From Chryseobacterium sp. MYb7 (GTDB lineage: Bacteria; Bacteroidota; Bacteroidia; Flavobacteriales; Weeksellaceae): DNA of 64,000 bases. Positions 36,258 to 46,300 of this stretch are shown piece by piece. Position 1 is the stretch's first letter. Each line of letters opens with the position of its first letter. A program made the translations under genes and the position numbers. The notes beneath the pieces were generated by a model, which worked only from the letters and a program-made list of their open reading frames with translations, searched no databases and had not been told where the DNA came from. The DNA is taken from positions 50,766-114,765 of the forward strand of contig NZ_PCOU01000017.1 in assembly GCF_002979455.1 (NCBI RefSeq), read 5' to 3'.

Positions 36258-36962
36258 TTATAAAGGCATTCTATTATTATCCATCATTTCCTTTGAAGTA
36301 ATTATTCCTAATGCCCATTTTATTGATATAAATTTTTTCGCGGAAGGTTTTAGGAAAGTATAATATGAACTTCCAAGGCCATCGCGATTTATGTATTCAG
36401 GAATATAAAAGGGATTGAAAGTCATTACTTTATCAAAAGTCCAACTAAAATTAAACTTTCTTCTAGTAGCCTCCATCCAATAGAAGTTCAATAGAAAAAC
36501 ATTTTCTTTATTCCAAACGGTTTTCCTCATTCGCTCATCTATAAAATCCATCTCTTTCTCGCTAGGAGTATAGTTGACATTCAATTTGAAATTTTTATTG
36601 AAACGTTCTAAAAACTCTACTGATTTTTGATCAATGTTCTGTGGAGTTATTTTTTCAATTTCTTCCTGAGCATTCGTTTCTAAAATACCTCCTAAATCAA
36701 TTGATTCACTAGAATTCACAATTTTCAGTGCTTCTTCCTTGTCATAAACATAAAGAGCATACCTTCCAAGCAAAGTTCTCACGTAATAAATTTCCTTTGT
36801 TTTATGTTTTGTGCACGTCCTAGAAGTTCCTTCATTATAAGAAAAAAATGCAAATTCATTAGGATGATGCTCATCACTATCCCATTCGATTATTTTTAAA
36901 GGTTTTTGCCCCATTACTGATAGGTTTAAAAATATTAATAAAGTTAAAAAAAAATTTCTCAT
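36258..36962 (-). CDS. Exported partner of the cassette 2 tip
   Basis: About 234 residues from MRNFFLTLLIFLNLS, which gives a signal peptide ending VMGQ; the longer reading from 37037 runs back into the toxin gene and lacks a signal. No family recognised; beta-rich with a FYWMEATRRKFNFSW segment. It starts 10 bp after the cassette 2 stop codon and ends just before a palindrome. Immunity role inferred from order. Confidence 0.74.
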   Translation of the reverse strand: MRNFFLTLLIFLNLSVMGQKPLKIIEWDSDEHHPNEFAFFSYNEGTSRTCTKHKTKEIYYVRTLLGRYALYVYDKEEALKIVNSSESIDLGGILETNAQEEIEKITPQNIDQKSVEFLERFNKNFKLNVNYTPSEKEMDFIDERMRKTVWNKENVFLLNFYWMEATRRKFNFSWTFDKVMTFNPFYIPEYINRDGLGSSYYTFLKPSAKKFISIKWALGIITSKEMMDNNRMPL

Positions 36963-36972
36963 AGTTGATATT

Positions 36973-37872
36973 TTAATTACCACTTCTATACACTGGAACT
37001 GGTATATTAGATGAAGCAGTACTAATCGGCCTTCCATCCAATATAAAGTTCATGTACATTGAACTTCCACGAATTTGATAAACAGATTTGTATTGTATTA
37101 AATCAATATTATTCTGTTCAGCAAAATTTTTCAATCCTTTTGTTAGACCAACGTTATAAGGAGTTACGATATACATATTTCCCACATAAGGTTCGTCAGG
37201 AACCCCAAGACTAACATTTGTTCGTCTTAATCCAGTTATTTCTTTTTTAACCTGAGCTGTACCACAACCAATATTGTTGAAACTGCATTTCATCTCATAA
37301 AAGTTTAAGGCTGGTATTACTCTAAAAGGTGATAAAATAACTTCCTTAGTAAGTGAATATGCTTCTACACCATCAGGAATTGTATTATTGAACTTGATAC
37401 TATTTTTTGCAAATCCATTATGGATATTCTTTGAACCCCATTCTATAAATTGATTTTCAAATAAGTAGCCTAAATAAATTTGATCATTCGGGGTTAGTTG
37501 ACCTCTTCCACGTCCTAAAATATATTGTGCATAAATTTCTTTAGTGAGTGGTAAATAATCTCCCCAATTGTTTTGGCTATTTTCAATATCATTGTAACCA
37601 GGAGAAATAATATATTTATATGCACTACTAATTCCATCTGTAGAAGTTATATTATTACCCGCTATGTTAGCTGTATAAGATAACCCACCAACAGCACCAC
37701 CCAAGAAATTACCTCCTGCAAAAGCTGAGTTCAGCCCTCCTGACACGATACTTGGCAATACAAACTTAATGGCTCCGGGGTTGCTGACGATCGTTCCCAG
37801 TGTTCCTGAAATAGCCATACCACCAATACCGCGCTCCACGACTTCTGCCAGTCCCATTTTACAAGGCTTCAT
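36973..37872 (-). CDS. Orphan RHS tip cassette 2: PD-(D/E)XK-like toxin with its own start
   Basis: 299 residues beginning MKPCKMGLAEVVERGIGG. The DNA AAATGGGACTGGCAGAAGTC of the RHS linker is read here in another frame from a local ATG, and a 13-base deletion returns it to the linker frame (AISGTLGTIVSNPGAIKFV). The toxin half has NTIPDGVEAY and FYEMKCSFNN, a D...ExK pattern like cassettes 1 and 3 but strongly diverged. It is the only orphan tip with an intact frame and an ATG, so stand-alone expression is possible. Confidence 0.8.
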   Translation of the reverse strand: MKPCKMGLAEVVERGIGGMAISGTLGTIVSNPGAIKFVLPSIVSGGLNSAFAGGNFLGGAVGGLSYTANIAGNNITSTDGISSAYKYIISPGYNDIENSQNNWGDYLPLTKEIYAQYILGRGRGQLTPNDQIYLGYLFENQFIEWGSKNIHNGFAKNSIKFNNTIPDGVEAYSLTKEVILSPFRVIPALNFYEMKCSFNNIGCGTAQVKKEITGLRRTNVSLGVPDEPYVGNMYIVTPYNVGLTKGLKNFAEQNNIDLIQYKSVYQIRGSSMYMNFILDGRPISTASSNIPVPVYRSGN

Positions 37873-37883
37873 TGTTAATAGAA

Positions 37884-37907
37884 CAAAAGCAGGAATCCCT
37901 GCTTTTG
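37884..37907. repeat. Inter-module palindrome copy 2
   Basis: CAAAAGCAGG, loop AATC, CCTGCTTTTG: perfect 10-bp stem between the 242-aa partner gene and cassette 2. Confidence 0.85.
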
Positions 37908-37930
37908 CTTACTATATGGTATAAAAGAGA

Positions 37931-38656
37931 TTAATCACCTTTAACATTTCCAAAGTCCCACCATAACTCTTTATCTTTTTTCAATTTTTTTTCAATTTTT
38001 TGATAAATGCGTTTAAATGCTATATTCTTATTATTGAACAGTTTATCTTCTAATAATAAATTTAAATCATAAAATGAAAAATTTCGTTTCTCATAATAAA
38101 GACCTACATCAGAAAATGGCTGAAAATAATACAGAATATTAAAATCCCATTTTGCATTAGGACAAAGTTTGTGTAAATCTTCACCAATAAAGTATAGTGC
38201 TGGAATAAAAAACTTCTTTTTATTATCTAAAGAGAGCTCCTTTACAAATTTTTCTGCATCTGCATAAAATGTATCTTCTTGATAATTGAAATTTAACTCA
38301 CTTAATATTTTCAACATGTTTTCTTTTGAAAAGTCCTCTTTATTCATCAGTTCCCTATATCTATAATATGGAGTATCATTTTCTGGAAATAGTGGGAAAC
38401 TATTATTTGAAAACATTTCCTTATACACGCTGTTTGAGACTAAGATACTTTGTGCACCCTGCATAGGCTCAATTAAATATAGGTTATCTTCAACCTTGGT
38501 TGCTGTTGCAAGATTAAATTCTGATTGTTTCTCTACCTTTCTTAATATTTCTAAAGAAAATTTATTAAAAATTTCATTTTTATCAATAGTTATATATTTT
38601 TGGCTCACCATACTATTAAATTTTAAGATCAGAATTAAAAAAAAAATATTTTTCAT
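37931..38656 (-). CDS. Exported partner of PD-(D/E)XK-like tip (cassette 1)
   Basis: About 241 residues from MKNIFFLILILKFNSMVSQ, a signal peptide; the longer reading from 38683 overlaps the toxin stop and lacks a signal at its front. No family recognised; mature part is lysine- and phenylalanine-rich. It starts 7 bp after the cassette 1 stop. Immunity role inferred from order. Confidence 0.74.
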   Translation of the reverse strand: MKNIFFLILILKFNSMVSQKYITIDKNEIFNKFSLEILRKVEKQSEFNLATATKVEDNLYLIEPMQGAQSILVSNSVYKEMFSNNSFPLFPENDTPYYRYRELMNKEDFSKENMLKILSELNFNYQEDTFYADAEKFVKELSLDNKKKFFIPALYFIGEDLHKLCPNAKWDFNILYYFQPFSDVGLYYEKRNFSFYDLNLLLEDKLFNNKNIAFKRIYQKIEKKLKKDKELWWDFGNVKGD

Positions 38657-38663
38657 TGTATTG

Positions 38664-39581
38664 TTATTTAATATAAGCTGCACTAGTTGTACCGAACCAT
38701 CCTTGGGAAAACCTCACCTGCATGGCTCCGGAGATCATTCTATATTGGCTTTTCAGATGGACAATATTAATTGCGCTATTACCAAAACTGGCTCCTAATG
38801 TATAAATACTTGGAGAAATAAAAGTATCAGAAGTAGTTCCTATTATAAACTGACCTCCAAATCTATTAACACCACTATTAGTATGCATAGAGTTAATCAT
38901 AGCGGCTAGCTGGCCTTGATTAGAGCTTGTATACAATGTACCGTCCATTGCTTTAACCTCTGCGAACTGAACGCCAGGATATCTTCTAGAGTCCTTAGGG
39001 AATGGTGTTGGTATTTCATAAGCGCCCACTATTAATGAATAATAATTGTCTCTTACCAAATCAAATACCCCATCAGGGATTGTATTTCTAGGTCTTCCTT
39101 TATACATTCCCTCAATTTTCCGATCATTACCTGTATAATTAAATGCTGCTAAATCTGAACCCATTATTGAATTAAAAGCATTTTCGAACATTGTTCCAGC
39201 TTTTTGCTGTAATGCACCAGTAGAACAAGCAGGACAAAAATTATTTTTAACATAATTGAGTAATATGCTCTTCGTTAAATCATCCCATCCTCCTCCAGAA
39301 TAATCTTCTTCAGGAGCTGCAATATATCTATACGCAACACTAATCCCATCTGTAGAAGTTATACTATTACCCGCTATGTTAGCTGTATAAGATAACCCAC
39401 CAACAGCACCACCTAAGAAATTACCTCCTGCAAAAGCTGAGTTCAGTCCTCCTGAAACGATACTTGGCAGTACAAACTTAATGGCTCCGGGGTTGCTTGC
39501 AATATTTCCCAGTGTTCGTGAAATCGTTGCTCAGCCAATAGCACTACCTAATACAGCACTCTATATTTTTTTCCAGTCCCA
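38664..39581 (-). pseudogene. Orphan RHS tip cassette 1: PD-(D/E)XK-like toxin, linker with two stops
   Basis: One frame runs from TGGGACTGG (39581) to the stop at 38664 through the full RHS linker and the toxin, but TAG (39563-39561, for TGG) and TGA (39533-39531, for GGA) interrupt the linker. The toxin carries CPAC, QQKAGTMFENAFNSIMGS, RNTIPDGVFDLV and QFAEVKAMDGTL (D...ExK), closely similar to cassette 3. Without a start it appears silent, a stored tip that recombination with the RHS gene could reactivate. Confidence 0.82.
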
Positions 39582-39611
39582 TTTTACGCGGATTGATTGT
39601 TATATTAATAG

Positions 39612-39639
39612 AGCAAAAGCAGGAATTCCTGCTTTTGCT
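39612..39639. repeat. Inter-module palindrome copy 1
   Basis: A perfect 28-bp palindrome, AGCAAAAGCAGGAA followed by its complement, between the main RHS partner gene and cassette 1. The same core recurs at 34660, 36224 and 37884, each time at a module boundary. Confidence 0.88.
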
Positions 39640-39711
39640 TAAGGTAATCATATTGAATGTAAAAACGATTGCCATCATTACGTAATGGTAGATATTAAAA
39701 TCTTGTTTTCA

Positions 39712-40314
39712 CTATTTTTTGTGTATAAATCTAGAATCTTTATCAATCTCAAAATTATCTACTACTTGAAGAGGTTTGCTAGTATCTCCCTCTAAACCAT
39801 TTTCAAAATTTCTTTTATAAGTAGTTGATATAGAGATTGTTTTACCATCAAAATAATTAACTTTCTTTTCCGTATTTTCATTCCAACTTGCTATTACTAG
39901 ATTTGATTTGACTTGTTTATTCTTGGAATCATAAATTGTCCAGATCAGTTCTTCGCTATGTAAATCGAAATGATGCAAGTAACACAGTATCCATATATTA
40001 TCTGCAATCTTTAGCTTATAACCAGCATAATACTTGCTTTTTATATAAGACTTCTCATAAATAGTTTCATTTACCGGATATAAGAATCTATTAGAAATAA
40101 CATCATAAGGGATCAATACAGACTTATTAATCTTAGTAATATCATCTTTCAAATCACTTGTTTTGTCTACAAAATTATTTTCAATATTATCAAAATCAAA
40201 ACTTTTTAATTTGGACGTTTCCATTTCTTTACTATATGTTTTATTTAAAACTTTCTTTTGTTCGCTATTAGAGCATGATATTATGGTCAATAAAATAAGA
40301 ATTAACATTTTCAT
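39712..40314 (-). CDS. Lipoprotein, probable immunity to the RHS papain-like tip
   Basis: 200 residues, lipobox TIISC, then a lysine-rich linker and a beta-rich domain (AGYKLKIADNIWILCYLHHF). It starts 5 bp after the RHS stop codon. No family recognised. Surface or periplasm-facing anchoring implies that the toxin acts outside the cytoplasm. Immunity role inferred from position. Confidence 0.78.
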   Translation of the reverse strand: MKMLILILLTIISCSNSEQKKVLNKTYSKEMETSKLKSFDFDNIENNFVDKTSDLKDDITKINKSVLIPYDVISNRFLYPVNETIYEKSYIKSKYYAGYKLKIADNIWILCYLHHFDLHSEELIWTIYDSKNKQVKSNLVIASWNENTEKKVNYFDGKTISISTTYKRNFENGLEGDTSKPLQVVDNFEIDKDSRFIHKK

Positions 40315-40319
40315 AATAA

Positions 40320-43300
40320 TTAAGGGTATTGTTTATAATAATAAATATTTTTTGAATTAAATAAATTTGGTTTTGGCATATTGGGTCTCACCTCAGTCAT
40401 GTAATATGTATTATTACCATAACCTTGACCTGTTACTGTTCTGTTTGGATAAACATACAATCTATTAATTTGGAGATTAGTTGTATTTCCAACATTATCG
40501 TAAAAAGAGAAAAAATTTCTATTTACGTTATAATCATATCCCATACCAACTACAGTAATAAAATGGTCTGTAATTCTGTTATGATTTCCAACTTCGTTCC
40601 TAGCATAAGTTACACCAATTGTTATAGGTCTGCTATTATTCAACTCATTCATAAGAGTATTAATAGCCACCACATATGAAAGCTTCAATTGATCTCCACC
40701 ATGTTTTGCTTGGTAAGGGTTATCAATAAATGTTTGCAAAGCTTCTAATGGACCAGAAGGATTTCCGCCTCCATTGATTGTTTGAGCTTTTGCTGCCCTA
40801 AAACAAACATTACCATTTTCTTCATAAGATTCAAATTTATCACCTTTCAAAACGTTATCAATTGTTTTGAATTTTTTCCCAAATGGCGCTATCCAATCAT
40901 CTGCCACCTCATCGTTACCATAATCTGGAGAAATGATATACTTATAAGCAGCGCTAATACCGTCTGTAGAAGTTATATTATTACCAGACAAATTCCCAGA
41001 ATAAGATAATCCTCCAATAGCACCACCTAATAGATTAGATCCAGTAAACGCAGAGTTTAACCCTCCAGAAACAATACTTGGCAGTACAAACTTAATGGCT
41101 CCTACATTATTTGCAATATTCCCAAGGGTTCCTGAGATTGCTGCTCCACCAATAGCACCGCCTAATACAGCACTCCATGACTTCTGCCAGTCCCATTTTC
41201 CGGGATTCCAGTTACCATTATTAGCTGCAACACCATTTAAATATCCACCTGCAAAAGCTCCGGCAAGCCACATCCAAAATTCCCCGTTCGGATCATTGTA
41301 CATCAGTGGATTGTTCATCACATACCCGTACTTGTTATAGTTTTGGGTATTGGCAGGATCTTGTATATTCTCATCAGCATTTAAGAACCTTCTTAATAAT
41401 GGATCATACAATCTACCATTCATGTGAATAATTCCCACTTTCATAAAATGCTCATGTCCGGTATATCCTCTGTCTACAAGAAGATCCTTCGACAAGCTCA
41501 GGATGACATCCTTGTTAGTGTTAATCACTCCGGTTCCAATCTTCAGGTGGGTAAGGTTACCCCATGCATCATAATGTCGCTGCTCCAGTCTCTTACCGTC
41601 TTGATCAGAGATTGCCAGTATACTGCCCAAATAATCTTTGTGTAAAAATTTATAAGATCCGCTGCTCTGTTCAAAGTCTTTCAAATATACAATATTACTT
41701 TCATAAGGAGTACCCTCAATATAGATAATATGCTTTTCCTGACCTGCAGATGAATTTTTTACGATTTCAAAGCTGCCATCTTCATTATAAAATTTGCTGA
41801 AACGATTTTCCCAGTTAGGCTTATCTATGTTCCCAGTCTGTTCTGCAATATCAACTCTTTGTCTCATATTGCCTAGCCCATACCCGAAATTAATCTGAGC
41901 CTTTTCTCCCTGAATCTGTACCGGGTCATTATTCTCATTATAAACAACAGTCTGGATAAGATCACCTGTATAATTCTGTACTCCATTATTATTAAGGCTC
42001 ATTCCTGTAGGCTGATAAATTTTTGATGAATTATCAAATTTTATCTCGCCTACCTGGTCATTCTGTCTGATCCTTCCTTTTTCATCATACCCGTTTTTGG
42101 AAAGCTGACCAGTTACAGGATTTGTCCAGTTAAGAAGCCTGTTATTGTCATCATATTCAAAAGATTCAATGATATTAAAATCTCCGAATGTTTTTCTGGA
42201 TTTCAACTCATTTCTGATGACATTGAAACCATATTGAATATTCAGGATAGATGGGTGCTGGGAAGAACTATGTTTAATTTCCGTAAGCATTCCTGTAGCA
42301 TCATTATAGGAATTAATAATACTTGCAGATCCTAACCTTTCTCCAAGAACCTGTGCTTTTGCATTAGTTTCCAAAAGTTCCCAAAGAACCTTGTCCTGCT
42401 GCTGATCTTTGATCTGGTAAAGCTCCCCGTTCCAATCATTATAAACGTTCTCTATCTGAACTTCGGTAAACATCCCGGAGGAAGACAGCTGCTTTACATA
42501 AGAAATCTCCCTTCCTTTATCATCATATGTAATGCCTTTATTGGCGTAGGTTCTCCCGTTGCTGTTCTCTATTGCAGAAACAATCCTTCCCTGGGGGTCA
42601 TATTCATATTCTGTACTGAATGCATTGCCATTTGCTGTACCAGATTTTTTAATAAGCAACCCTTTACTATCATATGTGAAAGTAATATCTTTATTAGTTG
42701 CAGCGCCTCCGTCACCAGTAGAAAGTTCTTTCTGAGAAACCAGCTGCCCCAGATTATTGTAAATATATTCTTTAGTTCCTTTAGGGCTAATGGTTTTCTT
42801 AGGCTGTCCCAGTCCGTCATATTCATATTTATACAATCCGTTTGAAGGGTCGTTAAATTCAGATTTCCTTCCCCATACATCATACACTGTGGTGACGGTA
42901 TTTTCAGCATACTGAGCTTTCAGCTGCTCTCCAGCTGCATTGTAAGAAAACTTTATGGTTCCTCCCTTATCTGTAGAAGCAATGGTGTTTCCTAAAGCAT
43001 CTGCCGTTTTGATTGTGGTTCTTCCATAATCATCAGTATGGGTTTCTTTTACCGTTGTTGTAAGGCCTGATACAGCAGTTTCGGTCTGTTTACCTGTAAA
43101 TGCTGTAGCCTTTACCTTAGCAGGGTATACGGAATCATCATACGTGATTGTGTTCCACTTATTCGCAGTTTGCCCATCAAAATAAGGTTCAGACTCCTTA
43201 ATCTTTCTTCCCAGAACATCATACTGGATTTCTTTGGATACAAATTGACCCTGCGCGAAAGCCTTAGTCGTTGTTTTGTATACTTGCCCCAGTTTGTTGG

Positions 43301-46300
43301 TAAATGTTTTGGATACATTACCATCCGGACTCGTCTTTATTACAGTAACATTGTCTTTGGTATCCCTCTCGTAATTATAAATAGTTTTTCCTTGAATACT
43401 ATTAGTTGAGACCATTAACTTGCCCCAATTATCATAATTATTTTCAAGGGTATTTCCTAATGGGTCTGTCTGACCTGTCAGCTGTCCCCAGTCATTATAA
43501 GAAAACTGGGTATCTAATCCTAAGTGATCTGTCTTCTTAATGATAAATCTTCCCGTGGGGTCATACTGTGATGTGGTTGTACGAACCTGAGAATCTATAC
43601 TGTTAGAAAGCGTTTTCCCGGCTATGTTTCCAAACCCGTCATACGCATAGGTTTCCAGAATATAGCCTGTATTATTCCTGTTCCATTTTTTTAGACTTTT
43701 TATTCTGCTATTTTCGTAGGTATATTCCTCTTTACCAGTTTGGCTGTCTCCGTAGGCCTTCTGAGTTACGGTCTTAGATTTCAGGCGGCCTATATAATAT
43801 CCGCTTCCTGTTCCTGAAGGATTATGTTCATACTCAAATCCGGAAGTTGTCATTCCATAGGAGTCATTAACCTTTGAAATAGACAAGGTAGGCAGGTAAT
43901 ACTGTCCATAAATAATATTATTTTCTGCAATGGTTCCTGTTAAAAAGTCTTTAGTTCTGCTTTTTGCAGGTAAAATAGCGGTTACGATTTTTGGCTTGTC
44001 GGCATCGGAAACTGTATTGACTACCTGGCCGTTCAAGAGCTTTACGGTTTGATAAGTATTGGTTTTTAAACTTATTAGCTGGGTGTTATTTTCAGAAAGA
44101 TCGTCAGGAAAAATAGCTGCATACTGTTTGGTAGTCCATTCTTTCAAAGGAATACCATCATTTACAGGGTCTATTTCTATTCCTGACCATATGATGGTAT
44201 TGGTGGTGTTATTTTCAAACGCATTAGAATACCAGGAAGATCTTGCCATTTTTCTAAAACCTACCATCCCCTTACCCAGAATATTAGCAGTAAGGCCTCT
44301 GTATTTAAAATTTTGTATTAATTTGACATTTGATAAAGGATCTTCCGGCTTCCATTGTGTCTGTGTCATTTCTGAAACCACATACATTCCGTGTGACTGA
44401 TTGATTTCTACATAAGGATAATTTTCTGTTTTAGCTTTATCATAGATGCCATCAGCTTTATTTAATTTCCAATAGGTGACTTCAGTGGTAACTCCCCCCT
44501 GAACTATTTTTTTAATACGGGCTTCCCCTGTTGCATCTATATAGGGACTAGATGCGAGGTCCTGTTCGTTCCCAAAACCATACGTTTCACCCTGTAAAGA
44601 AACCATTGCAAAACGCCTTATCATACCACCTGTCCACTGATCAACGGAAAGTCCCATAACATCTCTTCGGGTTTGAGCAAGTTCCTGATTAATATTGCTG
44701 CCATTGAGATAAACGACTTCATCTAATAGACCATAACCGCCCCCTACTGATGGTAATTCCCCTGAAAGAGCAGAGAATATATAAGCTTTTGCGGTGTAAT
44801 TCTTTATGTATTTTACACCCTGCCCGCTATCCTGTGTATCCTGCTTACGGTAATATCTGCCGCCTTCTAGCATAACAAGCTCCGTTTTCCCATCATTATT
44901 AATATCATAGGCTACAAAAGTTCTTGGATTTGCCACATTGATATGTTCATAGGCATCTTTAGTAATTCTTCTGGTTGGTTCAGGACGGTAAAATACTTTA
45001 GTTTCTTCTTTAAAGGCATTTCCTTTGGAAGTATAGAGATACCAGATAGCGGAAGTAGGGGTTCCGGGCATCATTAAATCACTTAGCCCATCACCATTAT
45101 AATCTCCTACAAGGCTGTCTTTCCAATATCCTTTTATTGTTTCATCATTAGCCGGATTAAAAGGAGCTATAAATGATTCATACTGTCCTTGTACATTTTT
45201 CTTAAAAGAGATCAGTAAAGGTTTTTGGTCCTGGCTTAATTTAATGAAATCAAAGATCCCATCACCATTGAAATCTCCTGCTCTGTACAATGCAAACACA
45301 TCGCTGTCTATCTGATCATAGTCAGGATAAAGCTCCAATGGATAATACCATCCATTACCCTGAATGGACTCATCGGGATCTACCACATAATATCTTTTAG
45401 TACTGCTGCATTCCTGGGGTGGTCTAGCAGTGGTACTAATATCTACTGTAGGATGACATTCTTTATCATTGAGAACCAGGACAAGCTCGTTGAGACTATC
45501 CCCGTTGAAGTCAACACTTTTTAATCCTGTAACGGTAGTCTGTACACCGTTACTTATAGTTCCCATTGTATTATCATAATCTGCGGCTGGAATCGTTTTA
45601 GTGTAATCCAAAACCAACTGATTATCTTCTGTAAGCCCATAGAAAGAGAGCTGAAGATCTGATGGGGTAGTGGAGGAATTGAGCATCTTTTTTTTAAGTA
45701 CAAATCCCTGACGGTTACGGACAAGATTGCCCTTTTTTAAATTTACAACAACAGCGTCTTTAACTCCCGATACAGAATTTCCTACAAATATGGGCAACCC
45801 GTCATTATAGTAAGCCCCACTTAGATTATAGAAATCAACGTAATTACTGTAAAGATATAATCCTACCTGTGGTATTTTGGCTGATGTCTGAGCATGATAC
45901 CTTAATATATCAAGATTACTGTCACCATCAAAGTCACCCACCACATCGGTATCCGGATTCGGCCTTAGCGTATAGCTATGGCTCCATCTGTTATTTTTAA
46001 AGGCAGAGTCTTCATAAGTAAATACTACCGGATTGGCCTCTTCATTATTACTGTTTAACGTTGTAATCTTTTCCAAATACCTGTATTGGTTTTGGGGCAG
46101 ATCCCTGTAAGAAATTTTATATTTCTTGTATTGTTCACCCAGGGTTGAAACCACAATGGATTCAAGCTGCTTAGACTGTGTAAATAAAACTCCTTTGATA
46201 TAGGCGGTTTCCTGAAAAGGTCTTACCACAAAATTAAAATCAATTTTATTCATATGCTGGGTTCCCTTCACCTCATTTCCTCCCCACTGAACACTGCTGA

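Noticed and set aside
34660..39639. Insertion-sequence ends as explanation for the palindromes
   Set aside because: No transposase, no target duplications, and the palindromes do not flank one element as a pair of inverted ends.
41095..41340. Plus-strand open frame over the RHS linker
   Set aside because: Antisense shadow caused by the GC-richer glycine/alanine linker; it recurs in every linker copy for that reason.
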